DNA of 53,506 bases from Bacillus sp. 123MFChir2 (GCF_000383235.1 NZ_KB910953.1:1-53506), one strand, 5' to 3'; numbered from the stretch's first letter, positions 7,987 to 18,136 are shown. Numbers and translations are program-made. Notes: a model not told the origin generated them from the letters alone.

Positions 7987-8286
7987 TTAATTAGTTTGTT
8001 CTTTACGAGCCGCATCCATCATAATGAAGATAGCTGATAAAATATGCATAATCATTCCCACAAATGGAATCCATGCAATACAAGATGTAACAATTCCTAG
8101 AACGTTACCGTTAGCGCTCATACCATTCTTTTTAGCTAATACTAAAGTAATGATATGTAATGCTAACATGAAGAGGAGTGGTAGCCAGAGTAAAGAAACA
8201 ATAATTGTTCCACCTAGCACAGGTATTCCTAATAGAGCTTCCAAACCACCACTCACCCATTTTAATATTTTTACAGTGTCTTTCAA
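7987..8286 (-). CDS. Small membrane protein of unknown function
   Basis: A 99-residue protein with about three hydrophobic segments (GIPVLGGTIIVSLLWLPLL, LALHIITLVLA, and a C-terminal one around IAWIPFVGMIMHIL) and a short charged tail. It starts at TTG with GAGGAGGAC 5 bases upstream. It stands alone, convergent with the lasso operon. I do not recognise the family beyond generic small Bacillus membrane proteins, and nothing links it to lasso immunity except position. Confidence 0.75.
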   Translation of the reverse strand: MKDTVKILKWVSGGLEALLGIPVLGGTIIVSLLWLPLLFMLALHIITLVLAKKNGMSANGNVLGIVTSCIAWIPFVGMIMHILSAIFIMMDAARKEQTN

Positions 8287-8388
8287 AATTTGTCCTCCTC
8301 AAAAAATAACATCAATTCATTCTATTATTAAGTATAGCATATATATTGTTGGATTTTAAGGAATAATTTGTTATTAAAGAATATAATT

Positions 8389-8594
8389 GGTTCATCACCG
8401 TAACATGGGGTTGATTTTTTGAAAATGAGTCATTTTTCATACACGGAATGGAGAGTGGCGACTCCTGCGGGAATAGCGAGGGAAGTGAAACCCCGCAGGC
8501 TTGCCGAGGAGGCTCGCTCTCGCCCGCGGAAAGCGTCCACTCGGAGTGGAGTGTACATCTACCTATATGTCACCCCGTCTTTTGGTGATGAACC
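8389..8594. repeat. 205-bp element with inverted ends (repeat family R3)
   Basis: The left end TGGTTCATCACC (8389-8400) is repeated in inverted orientation as GGTGATGAACCA (8582-8593), and similarity continues inward (GGGG / CCCC). The centre holds the very common Bacillaceae segment GAGAGTGGCGACTCCTGCGG and GCCGAGGAGGCTCGC, GC-rich against its surroundings. The layout resembles a miniature inverted-repeat element. The open frame inside is not a gene. Confidence 0.65.
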
Positions 8595-8876
8595 ATATAA
8601 TTAGTAATTTACCTGCAAAAATATTGACGGTACCAATGATTAACATTACCTTTTATAAAGTAACTAAGTAGCTCGACAATGTTAAATTTCAATGTGTGTA
8701 ATTATTACCGAAAAATCTTTATATTTAAAAACAACTGATTTACCAAAAAAGCACACGCCATCTTATGCTATGTCTGATCAGGAATGAATCATTTGTTCAT
8801 ACCTTTTTGCTTTTTTCTTCGGCTTTTTGTTGCTTGAAGGAGTAGTCTCACATCTGCTACTGATGAAAGTTTTACT
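8595..8876. repeat. Gene gap with a short R2 repeat (copy b)
   Basis: Bases 8840-8881 read CTGCTACTGATGAAAG and TTTTACTTTATA, the tail of repeat family R2, and overlap the 3' end of the deacetylase gene. The rest is AT-rich with no supportable gene. Confidence 0.45.
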
Positions 8877-9707
8877 TTATAGCCTTTGTTTTGAAGTATG
8901 AAACATGTTTGGGAGGGTCACGAACCGTGCTCCATTAGATATAAGGTTAGGAATAAAGTGGTCGAGAGCGTCTACGGACCCTTGTAAATTCCCCCCTGGT
9001 GCAGTGTGTTGCAAGAGGATGCTTCCAGGAAAGGAATTCCCTAATACTTTATTAGTAATTTCCTTGGCATTTAAGCCTTTCCAATCTAATGTATCCACAC
9101 TCCACTGAATAATCATAAAGTTTTGTTCAGTAGCCCATTTCATTTGATTTTCATTTATAATCCCATAAGGAGGACGGAAGAATTTAGGCGCGTATCCGGT
9201 TAGGTTTTGTAAAATTTTTTCTGTTTTTAACATTTGCTCATGATATTGCTTGTCATCTATTTTTATTAAATTAGGATGATTATAAGTATGATTTCCTATG
9301 ATATGTCCTTCGTTAACAATCCGTTTTACAACCTCAGGATATCTTTCGGCATTTTCTCCTAATAAAAAAAATGTCGCTTTTACACCATGTTTTTTCAATT
9401 TATTTAATACTTGAGGAGTATAAATGAGATCTGGACCATCATCGAATGTGAGTGCAACTTCAGCCTTGTTATAAGGTCCTGTAAACGCATATGCGTATTT
9501 TTCTACCCATGAAAAAGGAGTCCATGAGCCTCTAACTGTCGGATTCTTTTGTAATATAGGAACAGTCTCCGCGTAATGTACAGGATAAAATGTATTTTGA
9601 GCAAGTGGACAAGTAATTTTTAAAGAGGAAGTGTAACGTGGAATATTATAATAAGGAATATATTTATAAGGAATTGCTACTTGGGCTGGGTAAAAATCGT
9701 ATATCAT
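8877..9707 (-). CDS. Polysaccharide deacetylase (NodB domain), PgdA-like
   Basis: A 276-residue protein with a NodB homology domain that removes N-acetyl groups from cell-wall sugars such as GlcNAc or MurNAc. Visible motifs are TFDDGPD (residues 87-93, catalytic and metal Asp), HTYNH (metal His 140 and 144), and RPPYG. The first 60 residues are Pro/Tyr-rich and lack a convincing signal peptide, which suggests an intracellular or spore role. The ATG has AAGGAGGT just upstream. Its C-terminus overlaps a short R2 repeat, so the tail may be recently altered. Confidence 0.85.
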   Translation of the reverse strand: MIYDFYPAQVAIPYKYIPYYNIPRYTSSLKITCPLAQNTFYPVHYAETVPILQKNPTVRGSWTPFSWVEKYAYAFTGPYNKAEVALTFDDGPDLIYTPQVLNKLKKHGVKATFFLLGENAERYPEVVKRIVNEGHIIGNHTYNHPNLIKIDDKQYHEQMLKTEKILQNLTGYAPKFFRPPYGIINENQMKWATEQNFMIIQWSVDTLDWKGLNAKEITNKVLGNSFPGSILLQHTAPGGNLQGSVDALDHFIPNLISNGARFVTLPNMFHTSKQRL

Positions 9708-9837
9708 TAAAATACCTCCTTAAAAAAGATAACAATCTCTTTAAAGCTTTTATATGTTAATAATTGTGTTTTTGTTAAGGAGGATGAAGAAGTTTTCGAC
9801 GAGAGGAATTTTGTTTTAATTTGTAAAAATTGGAACA

Positions 9838-9891
9838 GTACCTTGTAATATTCAATACTGAATGATATATTATAATTAATAAGGTACCTTG
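9838..9891 (+). promoter_or_regulatory. Candidate promoter/operator of the padR operon
   Basis: The octamer GTACCTTG occurs at 9838-9845 and again at 9884-9891, the second copy inside the 10-bp palindrome AAGGTACCTT (9881-9890). A -10 like TATAAT lies between them at 9871-9876. This spacing fits autoregulation by the PadR product, but the -35 is unclear. Confidence 0.4.
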
Positions 9892-9926
9892 CATTGGATA
9901 GTACTGAATGGAGAGGAGGATTGCCT

Positions 9927-10238
9927 TTGAATGTTCAATTTAAAAAAGGGGTATTGGAGCTTTGTGTTCTTGCGCTTGTAAGGAAACGAGATTGTTATGG
10001 CTATGAATTAGTTCAGCAAATTTCAAATAAATTTTTAATATCAGAAGGATCAGTGTATCCTTTGCTACGCCGTTTAACGAAAGAAGGGTACTTCCAGACG
10101 TATTTAAAAGAATCATCGGAAGGACCTCCGCGTAAGTATTATCAGTTAACAAATCAAGGTGCAGAGCAGCTTAACACTCTTGTAACAGAATGGCGTGATT
10201 TTGCAAGGGGAGTACAAGAAATTATTGAAGAGGTGTAG
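9927..10238 (+). CDS. PadR-family transcriptional regulator
   Basis: A 103-residue winged-helix repressor. The PadR core is visible: [22 protein letters not shown], then [17 protein letters not shown] and [16 protein letters not shown]. The start is TTG 9927, placed 5 bases after GGAGAGGAGG; an ATG at 9894 would add 11 residues that do not look like the family. It heads a three-gene operon with a DUF1700 membrane protein 3 bases downstream, an arrangement common in Bacillus, where the regulator probably controls its own operon. Confidence 0.9.
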   Translation: MNVQFKKGVLELCVLALVRKRDCYGYELVQQISNKFLISEGSVYPLLRRLTKEGYFQTYLKESSEGPPRKYYQLTNQGAEQLNTLVTEWRDFARGVQEIIEEV

Positions 10239-10241
10239 AGG

Positions 10242-10787
10242 ATGACCAAAGAACAGTTTCTTCGTGAATTATCAGAACATCTTAAAAAGTTACCAGAAGA
10301 AGAACGCAACGATATTTTATATGACTATGAGGAACATTTCCAATTCGGAATAGAAGAAGGGAAAACAGAAGCAGAAATTATAAAAGCGCTCGGTTCTCCG
10401 AAAGCAATAGCTAAAGAAACGTTAGCGTCTCATCGTTTAGAGCTGGTGAAGCATAATCCAACTCCTTCTAACATAGCGAGAGCAATTATAGCAATTATTG
10501 GACTTAGTTTTTTTAACTTGGTTGTTGTGCTAGGACCGCTCATAGCAATTGGTAGTCTTATTTTATCACTTTGGATGGTGAGTGTTGTATGTATTTTATC
10601 ACCATTACTTTTGTTAATCAAAATTGTTTTCGCTCAAATTTTTATTTTATCTGATGTATTTGTAGCTATTGTACTCTTCGGTATTGGTTTGCTTTTAGGG
10701 ATCGGTGCATATTATTGCACGACTTGGTTTACAAAGCTTTTTGTGAAGTATGCAAGCTGGAATTTAAAGGTGATTAAAGGGGAGTAG
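10242..10787 (+). CDS. DUF1700 membrane protein (HAAS domain)
   Basis: A 181-residue protein. The N-terminal 70 residues form the helical HAAS/DUF1700 domain (FLRELSEHLKKLPEEERNDI, YDYEEHF, ALGSPKAIAKE), followed by three or four membrane segments. Such proteins accompany PadR regulators and DUF4097 proteins and are thought to sense the envelope. The RBS GTGTAGAGG overlaps the padR end. Confidence 0.88.
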   Translation: MTKEQFLRELSEHLKKLPEEERNDILYDYEEHFQFGIEEGKTEAEIIKALGSPKAIAKETLASHRLELVKHNPTPSNIARAIIAIIGLSFFNLVVVLGPLIAIGSLILSLWMVSVVCILSPLLLLIKIVFAQIFILSDVFVAIVLFGIGLLLGIGAYYCTTWFTKLFVKYASWNLKVIKGE

Positions 10788-10792
10788 ATGAG

Positions 10793-11611
10793 ATGAGGAG
10801 AATTGTATTGATTGCGATTGTTTGTATTGCGATTGGGGGAATCGGTTTATTTTTTACAAGATCAGCCTTTTTTATGAAAACTGCGAATGAATCAGCTGAT
10901 ACAAAGAAATTGGAACAGAAACAATTTAAAAATGAGCAAATCAAAAGCATTAATGTTGACACAGATGTTGGAGATGTTGTGATTGAAAAAGGTAAGACTG
11001 ATTTGTTTGAAGTTCGGTATAGCGGTAATCAGGAAAAGCGAAAATTAGACGTAAACGAGAACGGCGAAATGCTACAAGTGGAAGTGAAAACGAAAAAGAA
11101 ACATATATTTGATTTTTCTTTTTTTTCATTTGATTTGAAAGATGAAAGCCTCACAGTTGTTGTGCCTGAACGTGTATATAATAAAATTGAAGCAGAGACA
11201 TCAGCAGGAACGATTCGCGTAGAAAGTATTCAAAGTAGAAATATATCTGCGCATTCAGCAGCCGGTGATGTGGAAATGAAGGAAATGAAAGTGCAGAATG
11301 TAAAAGTGTCATCTAGTGCGGGAGATATTGTTCTTCATAAAGTAGAAGGAAAAGTGCGTGCAGAGTCGGCAGCAGGAAATGTAAAGGTAACGCAGCATAA
11401 TCCAGAGTATAGTATTGAGGCGGATTCGGCAGCAGGAGACGTTAATATTCAGTTGCAGGAAATGCCAAAAGATGCTGTTGTGAAAGGCTCCGCTGCTGCA
11501 GGAGAGGTACAGATTTTCGGAAAAGAAAATAAAGAAATAACTATAGGTAGTGGAAAGGTGCAGATTAAAGGAGAAACAACAGCGGGCTCTGTAAAAATCG
11601 AGGCGAATTAA
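10793..11611 (+). CDS. DUF4097 (LiaG-like) beta-repeat protein
   Basis: A 272-residue protein with one N-terminal membrane anchor (IVLIAIVCIAIGGIGLFF) and a repetitive body in which SAAGDV/SSAGDI/SAAGNV turns recur about every 20 residues, the pattern of a right-handed beta structure as in DUF4097. It is the last gene of the padR operon, 5 bases after the DUF1700 gene, and probably acts in cell-surface stress. A palindromic terminator follows. Confidence 0.88.
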   Translation: MRRIVLIAIVCIAIGGIGLFFTRSAFFMKTANESADTKKLEQKQFKNEQIKSINVDTDVGDVVIEKGKTDLFEVRYSGNQEKRKLDVNENGEMLQVEVKTKKKHIFDFSFFSFDLKDESLTVVVPERVYNKIEAETSAGTIRVESIQSRNISAHSAAGDVEMKEMKVQNVKVSSSAGDIVLHKVEGKVRAESAAGNVKVTQHNPEYSIEADSAAGDVNIQLQEMPKDAVVKGSAAAGEVQIFGKENKEITIGSGKVQIKGETTAGSVKIEAN

Positions 11612-11612
11612 A

Positions 11613-11640
11613 AAACAGACCAAATTTGGTCTGCTTTTTA
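11613..11640. terminator. Bidirectional terminator between the DUF4097 gene and lexA
   Basis: An 18-bp perfect palindrome (11616-11633, centre AAATTT) is flanked by A-run and T-run sequences, ending both convergent genes. Confidence 0.85.
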
Positions 11641-12258
11641 ATGTAAATGACGATATACACCAATTACTTTTCCAATAACAGAAACGTTATCCAAAATAAT
11701 AGGTTCTAAAGAAGAGTTTTCTGGCTGTAAGCGGAAATGATCTTTTTCTTTGTAAAAGCGTTTTACCGTAGCTTCATTGTCTTCTGTTAAAGCGACAACG
11801 ATTTCACCATTGTATGCAGATTGCTGCTGGCGAACAACAACTAAGTCTCCGTCAAAAATTCCTGCTTCAATCATACTGTCTCCAGAAATGCGTAACATAA
11901 ATACTTGATCTGAACCTGAAACGAGGTTCGCTGGAAGCGGAAAATGTTCTTCTACACTTTCAACTGCTGTAATTGGTAAACCAGCTGTAACTTTTCCGAC
12001 AATCGGTACGTGAACGACTGGTTGCGTATTGGCTTGGTTACTGTCGTCTCCTAAAATTTCAATTGCTCTCGGTTTTGTAGGATCGCGGCGAATGTAGCCT
12101 TTTTCCTCTAAGCGAGATAAATGTCCGTGCACAGTAGAGCTAGAAGCAAGGCCGACTGCTTGGCCGATTTCACGTACGGAAGGTGGATAACCTTTTTCTT
12201 GTACTTTTTGTTTAATGAAGTCGAGAATGTCTTGTTGCCGTTTCGTTAACTTCTCCAT
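11638..12258 (-). CDS. lexA: LexA, SOS repressor
   Basis: 206 residues, the usual LexA length. The N-terminal winged helix has [19 protein letters not shown]. The self-cleavage site Ala-Gly is in [10 protein letters not shown], and the catalytic dyad is Ser in [10 protein letters not shown] and Lys in [10 protein letters not shown]. On RecA activation it cuts itself and releases DNA-repair genes. It is divergent from yneB, as in B. subtilis, with an SOS box between them. The ATG is preceded by AGGTGTTAAAAAT. Confidence 0.97.
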   Translation of the reverse strand: MEKLTKRQQDILDFIKQKVQEKGYPPSVREIGQAVGLASSSTVHGHLSRLEEKGYIRRDPTKPRAIEILGDDSNQANTQPVVHVPIVGKVTAGLPITAVESVEEHFPLPANLVSGSDQVFMLRISGDSMIEAGIFDGDLVVVRQQQSAYNGEIVVALTEDNEATVKRFYKEKDHFRLQPENSSLEPIILDNVSVIGKVIGVYRHLH

Positions 12259-12323
12259 ATTTTTAACACCTCGTTTTCTACAAGTTTTCTTATTTTTATT
12301 ATAACATGCAAGAAAACATTCTA

Positions 12324-12337
12324 CAAACGTAAGTTCG
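12324..12337 (+). promoter_or_regulatory. SOS box (LexA operator)
   Basis: CAAACGTAAGTTCG fits the Bacillus LexA operator CGAAC-N4-GTTCG with one mismatch (A for the first G). It lies between the divergent lexA and yneB starts, so LexA can control both. Confidence 0.7.
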
Positions 12338-12384
12338 AATAAAAGCTACAAATATGATACACTATGATGTGAAAAGTGAGATAG

Positions 12385-13341
<957 letters not shown>

Positions 13342-13342
13342 A

Positions 13343-13367
13343 AGATGGGCGTAGCCCATCTTTTTTT
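13343..13367 (+). terminator. Terminator after ynzC
   Basis: AAGATGGGC and GCCCATCTT pair across a 3-base loop and are followed by a run of T. Confidence 0.85.
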
Positions 13368-13436
13368 AGTTTGATAGGAAAATGTGTTATTAAACATATA
13401 TGCAATTGCCGCTTTAGAAATTTTTTTCTTTTCATG

Positions 13437-13467
13437 TTGACCCTCACGTAACGTTATACTTTATTGT
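13437..13467 (+). promoter_or_regulatory. MerR/TipA-type promoter with 19-bp spacer
   Basis: TTGACC (13437-13442) and TATTGT (13462-13467) are separated by 19 bases, the stretched spacing used by MerR activators. The spacer holds CTCACGTAACGT, close to the dyad of Mta/TipA-like regulators. It drives the regulator gene starting 24 bases on, so autoactivation is likely. Confidence 0.65.
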
Positions 13468-13490
13468 ATGTACTAAGGGAGGGCAAAACA

Positions 13491-14213
13491 ATGAAAGTGA
13501 AAGAAGTAGCAAATTTAGTCGGTATTAGTGTGCGCACACTACATCATTATGATGAAATAGGGTTATTAACCCCAGAGGAGACGACCGAATCTGGTTATCG
13601 GCTTTATTCTGATGATAATCTGGAGACTTTGCAACAAATTCTATTTTTTAAAGAACTTGGCTTCCCTTTAAAGAAAATTAAAGAAATTATCAATAATCCT
13701 TTATTTGATCGAAAAGAGGCGCTTGTTTTACATCGTAAAATGTTGCTTGAGAAGCGTTCTAGATTAGATAAAGTGATTGCGACAATTGATAAGACGATTC
13801 AACACTCGAAAGGGGAAATTCAATTGACAAACAAAGAAAGATTTGAGGGTTTTGATTTTAGTCAAAATCCGTATGAGCAGGAAGCACGTGAAAGATGGGG
13901 AAATGAAGCGGTGGATAGGGCTAATAAAGTAGATATGACGAAAGAGAAACAAGAAGAATATAATACGATTTATAGAAAGCTTGCAGCACTTCGTCATGAT
14001 TCACCTGAATCAGACCAGGCTCAAGAAGCAATTCAAGAATGGTATAACTATTTACAGAACTTTGGTCATTATTCATTGGATGCTTTTAAAGGTCTAGGAC
14101 AAATGTATGTTGATGATGAACGTTTTACAAAAAATATTGATCAATTTGGCGTAGGGTTAGCGAATTTTATGCATGTTGCAATGGCTGTGTATGCTGATCG
14201 TAATAAGAAGTAA
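13491..14213 (+). CDS. MerR-family regulator with TipAS ligand domain (Mta/TipA-like)
   Basis: 240 residues. The N-terminal 70 form a MerR winged helix ([34 protein letters not shown]), then a coiled-coil dimer helix, then a TipAS antibiotic-recognition domain (about 130-240, with [13 protein letters not shown]). Such proteins bind peptide antibiotics or drugs and activate multidrug genes. ATG 13491 follows GGGAGGG. In B. subtilis tkt follows ynzC; here this gene and the next lie between, so they look like an insertion into the conserved block. Confidence 0.9.
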   Translation: MKVKEVANLVGISVRTLHHYDEIGLLTPEETTESGYRLYSDDNLETLQQILFFKELGFPLKKIKEIINNPLFDRKEALVLHRKMLLEKRSRLDKVIATIDKTIQHSKGEIQLTNKERFEGFDFSQNPYEQEARERWGNEAVDRANKVDMTKEKQEEYNTIYRKLAALRHDSPESDQAQEAIQEWYNYLQNFGHYSLDAFKGLGQMYVDDERFTKNIDQFGVGLANFMHVAMAVYADRNKK

Positions 14214-14232
14214 ACTGTACACTTATAAGGTG

Positions 14233-14271
14233 AAAGGTCTTATTCTTCAAATGGAGGATAGGGCCTTTTTT
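14233..14271 (+). terminator. Probable terminator after the merR gene
   Basis: AAAGGTCTTAT and ATAGGGCCTTTTTT form an imperfect stem followed by T residues. Confidence 0.5.
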
Positions 14272-14360
14272 ACGGTTATCAATTGCTAGATAAAATATTG
14301 CGTTCGAAACGATAAGAAAAGAAAGGGGGCGTTATATAATAAGAAGAGAGGGGGGATGTT

Positions 14361-14846
14361 ATGGCAATGCAACATGAATTTGTCTTTGTTTCATATGAAA
14401 AGGGCGAATTAAGTTCTGAAGATCTTGAATGGATTGAAAAAAGTTTTTTTTATAAAAAAAGTGCGTCAGAGGATGATTGTGTTATATTAAGCGATGAAAT
14501 TGTTGTGTATTTGCTAGATTTTTTTAATTGGCTTCCAACACATATACCTCCGAAAAAAGAAACGGGATTTGGTCTTCATTATCATGGCATCACTAAAATT
14601 GAGAAAGAAGGAGCAAATATAGCAGTAAATGTATTTCGTTCATTAATTCATTTGTTTTCATTAGCACCTGAAACGATTGAACTTACAGGGTCATTTCAAT
14701 GGACTTGTGGTACAGATGATACGAACGGTGAATATGAAAAACTCTCTTTCAATCGAGATATTCTTTGCGTGCAATTACAATCTTTAGTCACGTTATTTTA
14801 TAAAGTGAAAAGTGAAGAAGGATATATTTTGCATTTTGGAATTTAA
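14361..14846 (+). CDS. Hypothetical protein, 161 residues
   Basis: A soluble acidic protein with no signal peptide or membrane segment and no motif I recognise. It contains an aromatic-rich segment, FFNWLPTHIPPKKETGFGLH, and a central IKEGAN-like hydrophilic loop. The ATG is preceded by GAGAGGGGGG, a very strong site, so it is real and probably well translated. Monocistronic, with a hairpin downstream. Confidence 0.75.
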   Translation: MAMQHEFVFVSYEKGELSSEDLEWIEKSFFYKKSASEDDCVILSDEIVVYLLDFFNWLPTHIPPKKETGFGLHYHGITKIEKEGANIAVNVFRSLIHLFSLAPETIELTGSFQWTCGTDDTNGEYEKLSFNRDILCVQLQSLVTLFYKVKSEEGYILHFGI

Positions 14847-14847
14847 A

Positions 14848-14878
14848 TTGTCTAAAATATTTGTATCATTTTAGACAA
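14848..14878. terminator. Hairpin after the hypothetical gene
   Basis: An 11-bp stem (TTGTCTAAAAT with ATTTTAGACAA) around a 9-base loop, 2 bases after the stop codon. The remaining 266 bases before tkt hold no gene I can support; a frame open into tkt there is a 5' extension without a start signal. Confidence 0.6.
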
Positions 14879-15144
14879 AATGTTTAAAGATAATGAAGAA
14901 TTGTATGGAATCATTGATTAATGATAAGAAGTGAGGAAGCGCAAGGTATAAGATAGAGTATGGGATAAAAAGGAAAAAGTGTAGCGGATTGAAATCCTAT
15001 ACATTGTGGAAAATAGTACGTTTTTTTGAACAAATACGAAAAAACATCAATATATTTGTCGATACATGTTGTATAATCTTGCAAGGAAAGCTATCATATA
15101 AAGGTGTAAAACGTTTACTTAATATAAGCGAAGGGAAGAATAGC

Positions 15145-17145
15145 ATGACACATTCAATCGAACAACTTTCTATCAACACGATTCGCACATTATCCATTGA
15201 TGCGATTGAAAAATCAAACTCTGGTCACCCAGGAATGCCAATGGGCGCAGCTCCAATGGCGTATACATTATGGACGAAATTTATGAAACACAATCCAAAG
15301 AACCCAACGTGGTTTAACCGTGATCGTTTCGTATTATCTGCAGGTCATGGTTCAATGTTACTATATAGCTTACTGCATTTAGCGGGTTATGACGTAACAA
15401 TCGATGATTTAAAGAACTTCCGTCAATGGGGAAGTAAAACACCAGGTCACCCTGAGTTTGGTCACACACCAGGTGTAGACGCAACAACAGGTCCACTTGG
15501 ACAAGGTATTGCAACAGCTGTAGGTATGGCGATGGCTGAAAGACATTTAGCAGCGAAATACAATCGTGATGAGTATAATCTTGTTGATCACAATACATAC
15601 GCAATTTGCGGTGACGGAGACTTAATGGAAGGCGTTTCTGCTGAAGCATCTTCATTAGCAGCTCATTTAGGATTAGGTCGTCTAGTTGTGCTATATGATT
15701 CTAATGATATTTCATTAGATGGCGATTTGAATCGTTCTTTCTCTGAAAGTGTAGAAGATCGTTATAAAGCATACGGCTGGCAAGTAATCCGTGTTGAAGA
15801 TGGAAACGATATCGAGGCGATTGCGAAAGCGCTTGAAGAAGCAAAAGCTGACGAAAAACGTCCAACATTAATCGAAGTAAGAACAACAATCGGTTTTGGT
15901 TCACCAAACAAATCTGGAAAATCAGCTTCACATGGTTCTCCGCTTGGTGTAGAAGAAACGAAGTTAACAAAAGAAACATATGCTTGGGCATTTGAGCAAG
16001 ACTTCCATGTACCAGAGGAAGTGTATGAAAACTTCCGTAAAACAGTACAAGATGCTGGTGAATCAGCGCAAGCTGAGTGGAATAAAATGCTTGATGATTA
16101 TGCGAAAGCATACCCAGAATTAGCAGCTGAACTGCAAGCAGCAATGAAAGGTCTTCTTCCAGAAGGTTGGGATAAGAACTTACCGACATATGAAATGGGT
16201 TCAAAAACAGCAACTCGTTCATCTTCTGGACAAATTATTAATGCAATTGCTGAAGCTGTACCGTCATTCTTTGGTGGATCTGCAGATCTTGCTGGTTCTA
16301 ACAAAACATACATGAACAAAGAAAAAGACTTCACAAGAGAAGACTATAGCGGTAAAAATATTTGGTACGGTGTGCGTGAATTTGCAATGGGTGCAGCAAT
16401 GAACGGTATCGCACTTCACGGCGGTTTAAAAACTTACGGTGGTACGTTCTTCGTATTCTCTGACTACTTACGTCCAGCAATTCGTCTTGCTGCGTTAATG
16501 CAACTGCCAGTAACATATGTGTTCACGCATGACAGTATCGCAGTTGGAGAAGATGGACCAACGCATGAGCCAATCGAACAGCTTGCAGCGCTTCGTGCAA
16601 TGCCAAATGTAGATGTTCTTCGTCCTGCTGATGGTAACGAATCAGTTGCAGCTTGGAAACTTGCGTTAGAATCGACAAAAACACCGACTGCATTAATCTT
16701 AACTCGTCAAGATCTTCCAACATTAGAAGGTGCAATAGACAATACGTATGAAAAAGTTGCTAAAGGTGCATATGTAATTTCTTCAAGTAAAAAAGACATT
16801 GCTGATGTAATCTTACTTGCAGCTGGATCTGAAGTAAGTTTAGCAGTTGAAGCGCAAGCAGCATTAGCTAAAGATGGTATTGATGCATCTGTTGTTAGCA
16901 TGCCGTCTATGGATCGCTTTGAAGCACAATCAGCTGAATATAAAGAATCTGTATTGCCAAAAGCAGTAACGAAACGTTTCGCAATTGAAATGGGTGCTAG
17001 TTTCGGATGGCATCGTTACGTTGGTCTTGAAGGAGACGTATTAGGTATCGATACATTCGGTGCTTCTGCTCCTGGTGAAAAGATTATGGCAGAATACGGA
17101 TTTACTGTAGAAAACGTTGTTCGCAAAGTAAAAGAAATGCTATAA
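15145..17145 (+). CDS. tkt: Transketolase
   Basis: 666 residues, the standard length. The thiamine diphosphate site [13 protein letters not shown] is followed by [12 protein letters not shown], and the catalytic histidines lie in SNSGHPGMP and SAGHGSM. The enzyme moves two-carbon units in the pentose phosphate pathway. ATG 15145 follows GAAGGGAAG; the frame is open 52 codons further upstream but that part ([14 protein letters not shown]) is not transketolase. Order ynzC, tkt, sirA, yneF matches B. subtilis apart from the inserted genes. Confidence 0.97.
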   Translation: MTHSIEQLSINTIRTLSIDAIEKSNSGHPGMPMGAAPMAYTLWTKFMKHNPKNPTWFNRDRFVLSAGHGSMLLYSLLHLAGYDVTIDDLKNFRQWGSKTPGHPEFGHTPGVDATTGPLGQGIATAVGMAMAERHLAAKYNRDEYNLVDHNTYAICGDGDLMEGVSAEASSLAAHLGLGRLVVLYDSNDISLDGDLNRSFSESVEDRYKAYGWQVIRVEDGNDIEAIAKALEEAKADEKRPTLIEVRTTIGFGSPNKSGKSASHGSPLGVEETKLTKETYAWAFEQDFHVPEEVYENFRKTVQDAGESAQAEWNKMLDDYAKAYPELAAELQAAMKGLLPEGWDKNLPTYEMGSKTATRSSSGQIINAIAEAVPSFFGGSADLAGSNKTYMNKEKDFTREDYSGKNIWYGVREFAMGAAMNGIALHGGLKTYGGTFFVFSDYLRPAIRLAALMQLPVTYVFTHDSIAVGEDGPTHEPIEQLAALRAMPNVDVLRPADGNESVAAWKLALESTKTPTALILTRQDLPTLEGAIDNTYEKVAKGAYVISSSKKDIADVILLAAGSEVSLAVEAQAALAKDGIDASVVSMPSMDRFEAQSAEYKESVLPKAVTKRFAIEMGASFGWHRYVGLEGDVLGIDTFGASAPGEKIMAEYGFTVENVVRKVKEML

Positions 17146-17154
17146 TGATTTTAG

Positions 17155-17183
17155 AAAAATCTCTCCAGCATGGAGGGATTTTT
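17155..17183 (+). terminator. Terminator after tkt
   Basis: A 12-13-bp stem (AAAAATCTCTCCA with TGGAGGGATTTTT) and a 3-base loop, right after the stop. Confidence 0.88.
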
Positions 17184-17194
17184 CTATGTAAATG

Positions 17195-17250
17195 AAATGA
17201 TCCCGTTAGTTTGAGGGAGTAAAATCCCACTGAGGGAAGTTTCGCTTTAT
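17195..17250 (+). repeat. Dispersed repeat family R2, copy c
   Basis: CCCGTTAGTTTGAGGGAG, ATCCCACTGAGGGAAG and TTTCGCTTTAT follow the order of R2 (copy d at 27951-28033). It ends exactly at the Spo0A-box match in the sirA upstream region. Confidence 0.5.
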
Positions 17251-17256
17251 TCGACA
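17250..17256 (-). promoter_or_regulatory. Spo0A box upstream of sirA
   Basis: TTCGACA is a perfect reverse-strand match to the 0A box TGTCGAA. It lies 96 bases before the sirA start and about 53 bases before a -10 like TATAAT (17310-17315). In B. subtilis sirA is directly activated by Spo0A, so the site fits. A 7-base match alone could be chance. Confidence 0.55.
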
Positions 17257-17351
17257 GAAAAAGTTTTTTCTTTCTCCGCAGTCAGACAATCATTGCGTAT
17301 TTATTTCTATATAATGAAAGGAATAAAGTTGTCCAATGCGGGAGGGAAAAT

Positions 17352-17792
17352 ATGAGAACGTATGAACTATACTTAATTCGAGAAGATATTACGAAGGCGT
17401 ATTTCGGTCGTGAGTTTTTATTGTTTGATTTGTTTGCTCGTTTTGCACAGTCTCGTTCCCTTTCAGAAAAGAAAGTGTTGTATAAACAAATGAAGTATAT
17501 AACGTTGCCCTTACAAGTAATGAAACTACATCATAAAATGGAACAAGCGCTGCGAACATATGGGGAATACGAAAGAAATGGGTATATGCATATGGTGTCT
17601 AATAAAAATGCATACGGAGAAGTGCGTATTAAATCACAGTATATCCGGATGCATGCTTCTGAAAATGTTGAGCTCGAAACGGCTATTTTTGAAGTGCTTA
17701 GAAAATGTGAATTGACATTTCTTGCGATGGATTATGAGAGTAAGCAGTATGGATGGTTAAATCCTCTTAAACAAGTGCGTACTTATATATAA
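17352..17792 (+). CDS. sirA: SirA, sporulation inhibitor of replication (YneE)
   Basis: 146 residues, close to B. subtilis SirA (148). It starts MRTYELYLIREDITKAYFGRE, the family's N-terminus, and is rich in basic and aromatic residues without membrane segments. SirA binds domain I of DnaA and blocks new initiation once sporulation starts. The position between tkt and yneF is that of yneE/sirA. GGGAGGG precedes the ATG. Confidence 0.9.
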   Translation: MRTYELYLIREDITKAYFGREFLLFDLFARFAQSRSLSEKKVLYKQMKYITLPLQVMKLHHKMEQALRTYGEYERNGYMHMVSNKNAYGEVRIKSQYIRMHASENVELETAIFEVLRKCELTFLAMDYESKQYGWLNPLKQVRTYI

Positions 17793-17796
17793 AAAA

Positions 17797-17803
17797 TGTC
17801 GAA
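17797..17803 (+). promoter_or_regulatory. Second Spo0A-box match, before yneF
   Basis: TGTCGAA, a perfect 0A box, 4 bases after the sirA stop and 68 bases before the yneF start. Could control yneF or act at the sirA 3' end. Confidence 0.4.
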
Positions 17804-17870
17804 TACAATCTTGTCTTCTTGAAAAGGTTTTAGTACACTGTAAGGTAGACAACATGAAGGAGGAAAATAT

Positions 17871-18092
17871 ATGTCAATTTGGGTAGGCGTTCTAGTGGGC
17901 GTATTAGCACTAGTAGCAGGCATAGCGTTAGGATTTTTTATCGCACGCAAATATATGATGAATTATTTGCAAAAAAATCCACCAATTAATGAGCAAATGT
18001 TAAAAATGATGATGATGCAAATGGGACAAAAACCATCCCAAAAGAAAATCAATCAAATGATGAGCGCAATGAACAAACAACAACTGAAATAA
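17871..18092 (+). CDS. yneF: YneF, UPF0154 small membrane protein
   Basis: 73 residues: one N-terminal membrane helix ([21 protein letters not shown]), then [20 protein letters not shown] and a Met/Gln-rich tail ([14 protein letters not shown]). This is the UPF0154 family, next to sirA in Bacillus. Function unknown. AAGGAGGA precedes the ATG. Confidence 0.95.
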   Translation: MSIWVGVLVGVLALVAGIALGFFIARKYMMNYLQKNPPINEQMLKMMMMQMGQKPSQKKINQMMSAMNKQQLK

Positions 18093-18098
18093 GCGCTA

Positions 18099-18136
18099 GA
18101 AAGGGCACTCCTATTGGAGTGCCCTTTCATATTGTC
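18099..18136 (+). terminator. Terminator after yneF
   Basis: A perfect 13-bp stem (GAAAGGGCACTCC, 18099-18111, with 18116-18128) and T-rich 3' flank. Confidence 0.88.

Noticed and set aside
8419-8604. Open frame in the 205-bp element
   Set aside because: Repeat sequence, with no start signal and non-protein-like composition.
14989-15144. 52-residue N-terminal extension of transketolase
   Set aside because: No homology to transketolases and no ribosome site; ATG 15145 gives the standard length.
15314-16901. Several minus-strand frames inside tkt
   Set aside because: Shadows of a highly biased coding strand; no start signals or recognisable motifs.
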